NCBI GenBank assembly: GCA_907163375.1
Contig: CAJQUW010013623.1
Location: 310,001-374,000, forward strand
Source of the DNA: Prostheceraeus crozeri
Taxonomy: Eukaryota > Platyhelminthes > Polycladida > Euryleptidae
Reading direction: 5' to 3'
Length of the DNA: 64,000 nt
The notes beneath the pieces are model-generated. The model was not told the origin of the DNA and ran no database searches. It saw only the letters and a list, made by a program, of their open reading frames with translations. This document shows positions 53,912 to 63,972 of this stretch, piece after piece. A program made the translations under genes and the position numbers. The first letter of the stretch is position 1; every line of letters starts with the position of its first letter.

Positions 53912-53920
53912 TAAAAAATG
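53912..53920 (+). promoter_or_regulatory. TAAAAAATG start-site motif (ATPase gene)
   Basis: Same motif as at 53036, preceded by a T-rich run (AATTTTTTTATT). Confidence 0.55.
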
Positions 53921-54684
53921 AGTGAAGTGCTACCATTAAATAAAAAAAACTTAAATTTAATCATCATCCAAATTTATCTAATAAAGTTTTGTCAGTTATT
54001 TGTGGAAGATCAGGTTGCGGAAAAACGTATCTATTATTTAAAATTTTAACGACTCCAAATTTTTTGGATTATAACAATCTTATAATTTATACAACAACAG
54101 CAGAACAACCCGTCTATCAATTTTTAAAATATGGATTTGAAAATAATCTTAAAAAAACAGCAATTGCTTCATTATTCAAAGAATATGAAAAATCTGAAGA
54201 TGAAGAAGAAATAAGTTCGTGGTGTGAAGAAGCAGCAAAAAATAATCAGTTAGTAGAATCTAATAAAAATAACCATATAAAGATACAATTAATAGATGAT
54301 AGTGGTAATATGCAAGATCCTAGTAAACTAGATAAAACAATGAAACATTGTGTAATTTTTGATGATTGTGTTAATGATAGAAATCAGTCAGTTCAGAGAA
54401 ATTATTTCACAAGAGGTAGACGTAATAACTGTAGTGTATTTTATTTAACACAAAGTATGTATTCATTAGACGGAAGTGTTATTAGAAAGAATGCAAATAT
54501 ATTTATACTATTTGAAATAAATGCAAGAAACTTAAGTGATTTGTTAAGAGATTTATGCGTAAGAAATAAAGATGAATTTAAACAATCGTGTAATAATGCT
54601 TGGTCAAAAGATTATGGCTTCATTACAATTAATATTGATAAAAAAATTCATGAAAGAGTTATCGAAAATATTTTCGCGGAGTGA
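53918..54684 (+). pseudogene. FtsK/HerA-type packaging ATPase region (Polinton 2 fossil)
   Basis: Walker A is GRSGCGKT and Walker B is CVIFDDC, followed by a QSMYSLD-containing sensor region, as in A32-like packaging ATPases. TRGRRNNCSVFYLTQS is a characteristic stretch of Polinton ATPases. Most of the protein reads open; about one break lies near its start. Convergent with the PolB gene, separated by an AT-rich 80-base gap. Confidence 0.85.
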
Positions 54685-57328
54685 TAAAAATATACAAATA
54701 TAGTGTTACAATATTTTTTTTATTTTATATATATATCAAATTTGTCTATCTTAGAAATTAGAAAATTAAAAAGGTTCAGTAGTTATTCCATCAGGTAAAA
54801 TTTTTCTTTTATGATCAAATGGATCTAATGCTAATTTATGTTCTTCTTTTAAATACATTTTATGTTTTTTTGAATTAAGTCTATAATTACATGCTGTTTT
54901 TATTTCATTATTAAATAATGCATTTTTATAATCTTGAAATGTTATTTGATTAGCCACTGATGCCTTTGAAATTCCTTTTAATGTTTTATGTGTTTTAATA
55001 TTATTAGTTGTATCATAACAATAACATTTAGATTTTAAAAATATAGCTTCTGTTATGAAATCTTCATTTCCTTCTAATTCATCTTTTACTTTACATAAAT
55101 CAGAAGGATGAATGATATCTTTTATTTTATTAATTTCTTCATCAAGTGTAGAATTATACGGTATTGTTAATTCTAAGAAAATAGAATCGGTATCTGTAAA
55201 GTGTAATTTATAGTTTTTGCCATAAGCAGGTGCTAAATAATCATATATAAAACTATACATAAATAGTTTAGCTAATTCTAATATAGTGAAACCAATGAAA
55301 TTAAACTTATCATGTTTTACAATGCTTCTTCTTAGATGAACAGCACAAAGTTCATCACTGAATCTAGTAGTTCTTTTATATGTAGGTTTCCTTGTTAAAT
55401 TTTGAAATCTATCTCTATCATAAACTATTTCAATATTTTGTCTATTACGCACATTTTCTAAAGTCTTACCATAAAATGCATTATTCATTAATTTGAAGAA
55501 AACGTTTCCAAAATCATCTTTATTTCTTTTAGCTATTTTACGTTTTTCAATATTGAACTCTATATAATTTTTTAACCATTTAGATTTTCTATACTCTAGT
55601 TTTCGATGTATTTTGGTGAGAATCATGCCATGATCTAAATACCAATCTAGCATTCTTCCTTCAACAACATACTTTCCTTTATTACCTTGTGTTAACATAA
55701 GTTTTTTTGTTGGTCTGTATTTTTTCGGTATTATAGATTTTTGATAATCTGAAAAATCTTCTATATTGGGAATTTTGTTTTCTGGACAGAAAGGATAATA
55801 TTTTGTTGCGTCTTTTATATAATCAGGATATACTAAATCAACTTCATATACATAACCAAAATTATTTTCACCATCATATGTTCTTTGATAATCTAGATTA
55901 TTACACCATGTCATTTCACCTGTTGGTAATTCTTGTATCATGCAAGAAGAATATAAGCTATTAAAATCATAATATAACAAATAGTTTTCTCTCATGAATT
56001 CATCAATTGCTTTTTCACGTTCTACTCCTTCTTGTTTCGTTCGAAAAATTTCTAATATCTTTTCTTTTTCTTCTGGAGATAAAGGTTTCATTATTCCATA
56101 TGTATGTGGATTTACTTTCTTATTATAACATTTAACATATCTATTACCTAAAACTGATGAAACTCCACCTCTAATTCCAGATTCAAAAAATAATAATTTA
56201 TCATATGTATTTTCTTTATAATGTTTAAGTTTAACGGACTTTGTCCTAGAGCCATCGGCTTGAACACCAGTATGTTTTAATCCTGCTAACCATGTTAAAC
56301 CTGGTGTAGAATAACAATAACATGGATCTATTCCGTAATATTCTAAACACATGTCACGAAAGTTTTCGAAAAGATCAGCTAGTATTAATACATCTATCTG
56401 AAGATATTTCATTGTATAATCATACATTGTTTTACAATTTAACTCTCTCCAATTCTTTTCAGCTTCTGCATAGTCTTCGTCTGATAATTGTGATTGTTTT
56501 AATGTTGATTTAAATTTATTTATTGGAGGAAGTTGTTCTTCTTCCATAATTTTATTCACAGAATTAAAATCTCCAGTTATGTACTCATACGGAAATATTC
56601 CTTTTAAAGGTTTTAAATTATATTTATTTAATATTTTACATTGTTCAGATTTCAAAGTTTTTCCCATAACATCTAATGAATAAGGAGTAAAAAATCTAAA
56701 TGCATCTAAAATTCTAATACAACCTAATTGCATTGAAAAATATTCTTCTTCTTGTTTACATAGTACATTTATTTTTTGTTGTTGTAATTTTTCAGATGAA
56801 AATAAATCTTTCATTACTAGATGGAAATCATATTTAGAACCATTGTAGAAATATAAAGGAACAAAGTTATATTTAAATTTATTAGCATTAAGATTACAAG
56901 AATTATGTGCTGCACCTCTATATAATCCATTTAGATGATCATGATCTTTTACTTTATCAATATATCTACCTCTGCCAGTTTTATAATTTTTTGCAAATTC
57001 TTTTCCACAGTAATAACAATTTATTTCATCATAAAATTCTTTTCTTTCTTCATCCGTTAATGGTATCATTGGTTTATTTGTTTCAAGCAATTGTGAAAAA
57101 CGTCCTTGTAATTCTTCTACTTTCTTTGTAAACATTTCTGAACTATCTTCACCATAGTATTGTAAATATTCTGATTTAAATAATTCAGGATAATTTGAAT
57201 GAATGTACATTCCCCAACATAATGGTTTTTGTTCAAATAAATATTTTTCTTTACTTTGTTCAGTTGAACTTTTTCCAGGTGCACTTTTTTCAGAATTATA
57301 AAATTTCAGAATTATAATTTTCAGAATC

Positions 57329-57354
57329 GGGTGAAGCCCTGGAACTTCCCGTTT
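57329..57354. repeat. degraded double hairpin inside PolB
   Basis: GGGT-GAA-GCCC then GGAACTTCCCGTT, a worn copy of the double-hairpin unit, in the same orientation as the others and coding GSSRASP on the minus strand. Confidence 0.65.
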
Positions 57355-58876
57355 GATTTTGTGTCATATTAACATTATATGCTTCAAAATCACAATAAAT
57401 AGTAAAGGGTACTTTATTTTTAAAATACCATTTATTATATTCTAAATAATCATCTTTAGGAAAAGTATTTTGAACTGCTTCGTTTTGTTGACAATTCTCC
57501 AAATGTCTATTCATTTCTTCTAAAGTTCTAAAACTTGTCAAACATTGAAGACAAGGAAAATTTGTATTATCTGAAGTTTTTGTAAATATAGAAACATCTT
57601 TACACAATATAAAATGACCCTGATAATATAATATATTCGCTTGTGCTGGTTGTTTTGACTGTTCTAGTTTTTCAAATTTATCTTGATATATTTCATGTGT
57701 TTCATTAATTTCTTTTGCAAGATTAAATGTATTTTGATGATAATTTTGATTTAATATTTGTAGCTGATAAATATATTCTTTATCATATTGTTCTTTATAT
57801 TGTTGTAGACATTTTCTTAAAGATTCATTTATTTTTTGATTGGTTTCATTTTCTTCATTATTTAATTCATTATTTTCTTCATTTAATTTTTGAATCGTTT
57901 CTATCTTATTTTCATATTTATGGCCATATTCTTGTACTAATATTTTTGTTTGTTGTTGATAATCTGTTTTACATTTTTGTAAACTTTTATTTAAATTTTC
58001 TAATTTTTGTTGATATTCTGAAGATAAAGATGAATATTTGTAATTATAATCATCAGTACGTCCTTTATAATTATTATGATTAATCATTATTGGTGATAAT
58101 GTTTTAACAAGTTCAAATTTTTCAGTACATATTATATTTCCTTGGTAAAAAATATTATGATGCATGTAATTTCCCCTATCATTATATACTATTTCTGATT
58201 GACATAAATTTTTATTATTCAAATAAAATTTTTTTGAATCTGAGTAAAGTGCAGTAATTTTACCAATAGAAACATAATTCACATTTAATTCAAAAACATT
58301 TACTTCTATTAAATTTTTATTCTTTTTATGAAACTTTTTTAACCTATTATAATCATATGGAAATTCATCTAAGCCATCAGAGAGATCAAATTCATTTATG
58401 TATTCTTCTTTATTGTAATGACTTAGTCTTTCTTTATGATATTCTGCAGGATGTAAATGTGCTATAATACTCCACAGAAAACAATAATCATCTTCATTTT
58501 TTATGTTGATTATTTGTGGTGAACTGAAAAGCAAAGGAACATAACTACCACCAGTATTATTTTTATATTTATCAATTACTATTTTCTTAGATAGTATTTT
58601 AACAAATCTCCAACCAGATTCACGTAACTGGGCTTCAATTATACAATTTTCTAATTTAAGTATCATCGATTCAAATATGGGTTGTGTATCATTTACATTA
58701 TGAATTTCTTGTGAATTTGTAAAATGTCCTTGTATTATTTCTTCAGGAATTCCATCAGGTCCATTTTTTGTATAAAGTACTTCTACATTCATATAACATT
58801 TCAAAGATTTCTTAAATATATTATAAAAGTTTGTTAATACATTATAAAAAGTTTTATCGGTTTCATTATATTCAAC

Positions 58877-58902
58877 GGGCGAAGCCCTGGAACCTTCGGT
58901 TC
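58877..58902. repeat. double hairpin inside PolB, in-frame copy 1
   Basis: GGGC-GAA-GCCC, TG, GAACC-TTC-GGTTC. On the minus strand it adds the peptide TEGSRASPV-like residues without disturbing the frame. Confidence 0.92.
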
Positions 58903-58939
58903 GAAAAGACTGATTAAATAAATATTTTATATCTGTTAC

Positions 58940-58965
58940 GGGCGAAGCCCTAGAACCTTCTGTTT
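58940..58965. repeat. double hairpin inside PolB, in-frame copy 2
   Basis: GGGC-GAA-GCCC, TA, GAACC-TTC-TGTTT (second stem slightly worn). Same reading frame and peptide as copy 1, 63 bases away. Confidence 0.9.
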
Positions 58966-59038
58966 GTAAGGCTTCATCGGTTCGTTCAGCTTCATCAAAT
59001 TCATCAGTATCGCTAAATAAATATCTTCCATCTGGTAC

Positions 59039-59064
59039 GGGCGAAGCCCTAGAACCTTCGGTTT
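59039..59064. repeat. double hairpin inside PolB, in-frame copy 3
   Basis: GGGC-GAA-GCCC, TA, GAACC-TTC-GGTTT. With copies 1 and 2 it makes three GSRASP peptides within 60 residues. Confidence 0.92.
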
Positions 59065-59503
59065 GTATGGTCTCATCTTCACTATTAAAAACTTTTTTAT
59101 ATTCCGAATGTGAATAATCATCAAACATTTTTTTAACTTTTATATCAGTAGGCAATGTTTCTAGATAGTTTTTATAACTATTTAATTTTAATATATTTCC
59201 TTCATCAACTCGTTCTACATTTTGTAAATGCAATTTACTATTTAAATGAGATTGATAACTTCTTTTTGTTTGCAACTCTTTTTTACATAAGACACAATAA
59301 AACTTGGTATTTTCCATTTTTTTTATTTTTTTAGAGAAAATTTAAGAAAAAAATTTGTGTTTTAATTTTAGATATAAACATTCTAATATCAAGGACTTGA
59401 GTGTTATTTTATATTATTATATATTTCACGTTCTTTAGTTATTTTTTTCTTTATCACATTAAGTTTTATCATATTAAGTTTTATCATATTAAGTTTTATC
59501 TTA

Positions 59504-60796
59504 TTAAGTTTCATCATATAATGTTTTATCAAAAGATAATTTAAATTTTTTTTCACTAACTATTGATTCATCATCATCATAAATTGTTTCTTCATCATCA
59601 TCATAAATTGTTTCTTCATCATCATAAATTACACTTTTTGGTATAGGATGCCCTTCCATGATAGGATACCATTCTCTTATTGGAATATCTAATTCTAAAT
59701 TACATCTTTTATCTGTTAATAATATAATAGAGAAAAATATTGGTCTTTGATCTCTTTTGGAAAAATTAATAACACCACCATAATCTGAATCACTTTTAGT
59801 TTTTGTTAAAGATGATAAAATTTTAAATTGATTAGATGTAAATCCTAATTTAAATTTTGTAGACCCGACACATAGTTGTCTAACAGTATCTTCAACTATA
59901 CCATCATTATTATTTTCAATTGTAAGAAAATGAAATTTAGATAAATTTTTATAATTACTAATATTTTTATAATCTTTTTTACCATTTACACCTTTTTCAG
60001 ATGTTACAGAATCATCATTATTATCATAAGATTCTTTAAGATCGGGCAAAGCCCTAGAATCTTCGGTTCGTTTATTATGATTATGATTATGGTCATTGTT
60101 AATAGTATAAGGTGTTGACCACATATAAATTTTCTCTTGTTGAGCTAAACCATTTATATAAGATTTTAATAAATTAATATTTAAGTTGGAATATAATCCT
60201 ATGTACGTATCATCATCATATCTTTGCGGCATTTCTAATGTTTCTTGTTTATAAATTGTGTCTCTATAATAAACTTGACATAATAATTCTTCATTATGTT
60301 TTTTACTCTCTATGTGAATGTTATATTGATTTTGATCGTCAACAAATAATCTAATTTTTTCTTTCGAAAAAGATTTTAATTTTTTAACTAATTCTTTAAT
60401 ATTGATATAATTAATAATTTTAGTTTCTATCCAATCAGTATTACTAATTGGTAACACTGCTCTAATAAATCCATAAACATTATTATGACCTATTATAACC
60501 ATATTTTCTTTATTTAATTCAACATAAGCTACATCATTATATTTACTTACAATCTCCATAAATTTAATAAATGGATCCCCCGGAAATAAACAATAATTAG
60601 TTTCTATAGAAGGTAAACCTTTAGTCTGTTCTCTAAATATTTCGGCTTGTAATTGAAATAAAATATTAACATCTATACATGGATTATTATTATTATTATT
60701 ATCAAAACATTTATTTTCAAATCCCGTTGATCTCGTCGAATAAGAAGAACAGGATGATGCGGGCGAATATAATTTTTTTAAATTTGGATTTTCCAT
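59504..60796 (-). CDS. unrecognised Polinton 2 protein, ~430 aa
   Basis: I do not recognise a family. From the ATG at 60796 (preceded by TAAAAAAATG on the minus strand) it begins MENPNLKKLYSPASSC, has an Asn run (six in a row), then beta-rich segments (VAYVELNKENMVIIGHNNVY, later IRLFVDDQNQYNIHI) and near the C-terminus FKLGFTSNQFKILSSL. The repeating strand-helix arrangement and a 'replication-neighbour' position next to PolB make a sliding-clamp (PCNA-like) fold conceivable, but this is speculation. The tail has repeated ETIYDDD units. A double hairpin at 60044 is embedded in frame (peptide TEDSRALPDL). Reads whole. Confidence 0.6.
   Translation of the reverse strand: MENPNLKKLYSPASSCSSYSTRSTGFENKCFDNNNNNNPCIDVNILFQLQAEIFREQTKGLPSIETNYCLFPGDPFIKFMEIVSKYNDVAYVELNKENMVIIGHNNVYGFIRAVLPISNTDWIETKIINYINIKELVKKLKSFSKEKIRLFVDDQNQYNIHIESKKHNEELLCQVYYRDTIYKQETLEMPQRYDDDTYIGLYSNLNINLLKSYINGLAQQEKIYMWSTPYTINNDHNHNHNKRTEDSRALPDLKESYDNNDDSVTSEKGVNGKKDYKNISNYKNLSKFHFLTIENNNDGIVEDTVRQLCVGSTKFKLGFTSNQFKILSSLTKTKSDSDYGGVINFSKRDQRPIFFSIILLTDKRCNLELDIPIREWYPIMEGHPIPKSVIYDDEETIYDDDEETIYDDDESIVSEKKFKLSFDKTLYDET
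59571..59625. repeat. in-frame repeat coding ETIYDDD units
   Basis: TCATCATCATAAATTGTTTC occurs twice in tandem with a partial third, spelling acidic repeats near the C-terminus of the unrecognised protein. Confidence 0.8.
60044..60069. repeat. double hairpin inside the unrecognised gene, in frame
   Basis: GGGC-AAA-GCCC, TA, GAATC-TTC-GGTTC. Slightly diverged from the PolB copies but same orientation relative to its gene and the same codon phase (SRA.P). Confidence 0.9.
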
Positions 60797-60864
60797 TTTT
60801 TTATTTTTATTAGAAAAAATTTTATTTTTTATTTTTATTAGAAAAAATTTTATTTTTTTATTGT

Positions 60865-60873
60865 TAAAAAATG
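60865..60873 (+). promoter_or_regulatory. TAAAAAATG start-site motif (fibre-like gene)
   Basis: Shares a 75-base AT-rich intergenic promoter region with the divergent unrecognised gene, whose start carries the same motif on the other strand. Confidence 0.55.
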
Positions 60874-61758
60874 ATGTTACCAAATGTTGGTGGAGGTGCA
60901 TATATCCCGAATAATCGTGAATTAGAAATAGAGATAGAAAATTATATCATGAAAACTGGAGACGTTTTATCTGGTCCATTGCATCTTTCTATTCTTCCAC
61001 AACAAAATACAGAGTTAACAAATAAACAATATGTTGATACACAAATCAATGATTTAAAGGAAAAATATATAAACGATGTTTTGGTTCCACTGATGAATGA
61101 ATTAAAGTTGCTAAAACTTAATGACAAATCATTAAACGAAAAATTATTAAAACTTGATAAAAAGGATAGAGAGCTAGAAGCAGATATAGCAAAACTTTTT
61201 AAAAAGATTTCAGAACAATCAAAAATTTTAATATTACTTTCTATAAAGTTAAAATCTGCTGTAATTAAAAATAAACATCAGATCAAAATGTTAGAAGAAC
61301 AATTAGAAGATGAAATAGAAAAACTTCCTGAAAGAATTAAAAAAAATTTAAAGCAGTTACAAACTACATTCCAAAAAAGTGTTGATGAATTAAGTTCTAA
61401 AATTACTCAACAAATGAAAAAGATGAATAGAATAATAAATGAAGTAAACTCACTTAATGAAAAAGTTGATAAAATGAAAAATCTTAAAATCAATTTAGAA
61501 AATGAATTAAAGAAAAATTTACAAGAAAACTCTAAAGAAAATAAAGAACAGTTAGATGCTGTTAAAAGACAATTAGATGTTCTTAAAATTAAGTTAAATG
61601 CTCTTAAAACGGCATTGAAGATTAATCAGCAGAAAATGCAAGTTAATAGAAAAGAAATTAAAGTACATCACACGCTGCTTGACGCAATAGATAAAGTGCA
61701 ACAGGCAATTAATAAAGTTATCTCGAAGTTGTTGTCCATTCACAAACGTAAATCTTGA
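60871..61758 (+). CDS. tail-fibre-like coiled-coil protein, 295 aa (Polinton 2)
   Basis: Residues ~25-56 read YIMKTGDVLSGPLHLSILP and then LTNKQYVDTQI, closely matching the 'G-D-x-(M/L)-(S/T)-G-x-L-x-L ... A-x-x-K-Y-V-D' shaft motif of phage and large-virus tail fibres. The rest, residues ~60-290, is an almost continuous heptad-rich coiled coil (LEEQLEDEIEKLPERIKKNL and others) with a basic tail (HKRKS). This suggests a trimeric fibre or spike with a long stalk. No receptor-binding head is recognisable. The gene reads whole. It lies divergent from the unrecognised gene and is followed by a GC-rich hairpin cluster. A host-attachment role is inferred from the fibre motif. Confidence 0.75.
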   Translation: MMLPNVGGGAYIPNNRELEIEIENYIMKTGDVLSGPLHLSILPQQNTELTNKQYVDTQINDLKEKYINDVLVPLMNELKLLKLNDKSLNEKLLKLDKKDRELEADIAKLFKKISEQSKILILLSIKLKSAVIKNKHQIKMLEEQLEDEIEKLPERIKKNLKQLQTTFQKSVDELSSKITQQMKKMNRIINEVNSLNEKVDKMKNLKINLENELKKNLQENSKENKEQLDAVKRQLDVLKIKLNALKTALKINQQKMQVNRKEIKVHHTLLDAIDKVQQAINKVISKLLSIHKRKS

Positions 61759-61760
61759 AC

Positions 61761-61818
61761 GGACCAAAGGTCCTCAGGTTACTAACCAATCGGAGCGAAG
61801 CTCCTCGAGGCTTTAGCC
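61761..61818. repeat. cluster of four GC-rich hairpins after the fibre-like gene
   Basis: In order: GGACC-AAA-GGTCC, GGTT-ACT-AACC, GGAGC-GAA-GCTCC, GGCT-TT-AGCC. It begins two bases past the stop codon, so it could form the transcript 3' end. The last two stems are an inverted copy of 50893-50918. Confidence 0.9.
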
Positions 61819-61855
61819 GAACGTAGATATTTTTACCAAAAGTCAAATTTAATCC

Positions 61856-61864
61856 TAAAAAATG
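61856..61864 (+). promoter_or_regulatory. TAAAAAATG start-site motif (core-like gene)
   Basis: Same motif, 38 bases after the hairpin cluster; likely a short promoter/leader. Confidence 0.55.
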
Positions 61865-62407
61865 CCTATAATTTATAAACACAATCTTAAACATTTTGCA
61901 TCAAATAATAAAATTGCTCATGAACCATCTCAGAAACCTGTGTACCATTATGATAGTGTAGAAACTGTCGGAACACAAAAGTTCCTAGGCACCGCAGGTG
62001 CCGTCCAAAAAGAAGGGGATGGAATCTTTTCTGGTATTGGAAGTATCGTTAACTTAATTAAAAATAATAAAGATTTGATTACATCTTCCGCAAAAGGAGC
62101 AGCTGCTATAGGTAGTACAGCTAGTGCAATATCAAATGCTGTTAAATCACAAAACGAATTAAAACAACTAGAAGCTATTCGTAAACTCAAGAATGATTCT
62201 GAAGAACTAAAAAAATTAAAAAAACTTTCAGATGAAACAAAAAACAAAATTGCTAACATAGCTGTTGGGGAAACCTTGAGGAGCGGAGCTCCGTCTGATA
62301 GTAAACATAATGAAAAAACAATTGAAGAAATAAGAGGTAATGGCGTCAGCAGCAACCTTCGGTCTAACCAGCAAAGCGGTAGCGGAGCTGGTCTAGCAAA
62401 ATTCTAA
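61862..62407 (+). CDS. core/pVI-like protein, 181 aa (Polinton 2)
   Basis: The middle has GDGIFSGIGSIVNLIKNNKD followed by an Ala/Gly-rich hydrophobic stretch (SAKGAAAIGSTASAISNAVK) and a charged coiled coil (ELKQLEAIRKLKNDSEELKK). Small proteins with such a membrane-active segment sit beside capsid genes in Polintons. The C-terminus is low-complexity (SNQQSGSGAGLAKF). A palindrome at 62280 is in frame. Reads whole. Not a clear homologue of the pVI-like gene of element 1; the role is inferred. Confidence 0.55.
   Translation: MPIIYKHNLKHFASNNKIAHEPSQKPVYHYDSVETVGTQKFLGTAGAVQKEGDGIFSGIGSIVNLIKNNKDLITSSAKGAAAIGSTASAISNAVKSQNELKQLEAIRKLKNDSEELKKLKKLSDETKNKIANIAVGETLRSGAPSDSKHNEKTIEEIRGNGVSSNLRSNQQSGSGAGLAKF
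62280..62292. repeat. GC-rich palindrome inside the core-like gene
   Basis: GGAGC-GGA-GCTCC, the third stem type of the 61761 cluster, in frame (peptide RSGAP). Another short stem, AACC-TTC-GGT, lies at about 62352. Confidence 0.8.
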
Positions 62408-62501
62408 AAATTATATTTTAGTAAAATTTTTTAGTAATTTTTTTAGTAAAATTTTTTTCTGTGTGTGAGAAAAACAAAAAGTCAAATTATTTTTTATAAA
62501 A

Positions 62502-63835
62502 ATGTCTTCGCTTATCGAAAATAAATTTAGATTAGACGATCCTCCGTTCGTCAGTTATAATCAAAAAAAGAATGACTATATAAGAATTGCTATGAATCCC
62601 GGATCTTCCAGTAGAGTAAATACTGGGGAGATTTAATCTTTGAAGTTGATAATCAGCAGAGTTATTTATATTTACCTGATTCATTTTTACACTGTGAATA
62701 TTCTTTATATAGTGATGCTAATTTTACAACACCATTACCAGATACCGATAATATTACACTTGAGAATAATTTTTTCCCAAGTTTATTTACACAAATGCGT
62801 TTAGATGTTGCAACTCAAAATATAGAAACAATAAGTGATTCTCCAGGTGTAATTGATACAATGCTTAGATTTATAACAATTGGTGAAAATAATAAAAAGT
62901 ATGAAATCGAAGGTTGGTTTCCTGATACTAATGATGGTATAATTGTTGATGATATAACTCACGCTGGAACAGATGCAGCAGGAATTGCGAAAGATGTAGA
63001 AAATATTGCAAAACATTTAAATAAAACAAATAATGAAGCATATAAAGAAAGACGTGAATTTAACAAGAAAAGTAAACAGACAGTTAATTGGTCATTGTCT
63101 CCATTATTCGGATATTTAGATTATGATAAAATATCATATCAATTAAAATTTAAATTAATAATTCATCGTACAGCAAATAATGAATTAATCTTTTTTGGTA
63201 AGACTGGAAAAAAAGCATATTTAAAAATTGATAGACTTGAATGGTGGATTAAGCATATTACTCCTAGTTTAGAAATTGAATCAGCTATTGCAAAAAGATT
63301 AAATACTAACAAACCAATTCCAGTTAATTTTCTAAAGAGAACTGCTAGTTCAGTAACTTTTTCCGAACAAAGATTTAACTGGCATTTTACTAGAACTGCG
63401 AATACTCCAAGATATTTATTACTAACATTTCAAAGAAATAATTCTCCAAGTTTTGATAAGAACAATAATATTTTTCATATTAATACAATTCGAAGTTTAC
63501 AAGTTTCATTAAATCAAACTCGATATCCAATTGATCCATTAAGATTCGATGATACCAATAATCAATTTATGGAAGGATATGATTCTTATAGAAATCTTTG
63601 TATAGAATTTGGAGTTGAACCACAATTAACTCCTGGAGATTGGAGACATTTATATCCAATTTTCTGTTTCGATTTAAGTGCACAATCTGAAGATATTATT
63701 AAAAATGGTTGTGATGTAACAATTAATATTGAAAAGAAAGATTCCACAACTTCATTGATGGCTTATGGTTTATTGCTAGAAGATGCAAAATATTCTATTG
63801 AAATTCTTAATGGAAAGATGGTTAGGATAGGTTAA
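62502..63835 (+). pseudogene. double-jelly-roll major capsid protein region (Polinton 2 fossil)
   Basis: The protein would build the shell. Recognisable parts are FLYFDSYRNLCIEFG-like and DWRHLYPIFCFDLSAQSEDI segments, and the ending LEDAKYSIEILNGKMVRI, all seen in the capsid proteins of marine-animal Polintons (often labelled F54H12.2-like). The order of strands agrees with a double jelly roll. About one break is present. It begins after TAAAAATG and follows the core-like gene, the expected order. Confidence 0.78.
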
Positions 63836-63972
63836 TTAAAATTTTTTTCATAACTAGAATAGATTAAAATTTTTGTTAACTTAAAAATTCTTAACTAAAA
63901 ATTTTTCATAACTAGAATAGATTTAAATTTTTTGATAACTTTAAATTCTTAACTTAAAATTTTTTATTAAAA

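Larger units (their letters stand above)
54766..59317 (-). pseudogene. protein-primed family B DNA polymerase (Polinton 2 fossil)
   Basis: This polymerase copies linear DNA with protein-capped ends. In order: an N-terminal C2H2 zinc finger (FYCVLCKKELQTKRSYQSH), a region with CFLWSIIAHLHP typical of Polinton PolB N-termini, a long coiled coil, a second finger (CLQCLTSFRTLEEMNRH), the first exonuclease motif (YCDFEAY), an HNH-like segment (CYYCGKEF, DHDHLNGLYRGAAHNSC), exonuclease III (YLQIDVLILADLF), then polymerase motifs A (DFNSLYSSCM), B (KLMNNAFYGKTLENV) and C (FTDTDSIFLEL). About one break is present. Three or four GC-rich double hairpins lie inside the N-terminal coding part, in frame. 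Confidence 0.92.

Noticed and set aside
57727-58083. 118-residue hydrophobic plus-strand frame
   Set aside because: Antisense of the PolB N-terminal coiled coil; AT-rich codons on one strand give Phe/Ile-rich frames on the other.
61948-62355. 135-residue minus-strand frame rich in Leu/Ser
   Set aside because: Antisense of the core-like protein gene, which has the start-site motif and a sensible composition.
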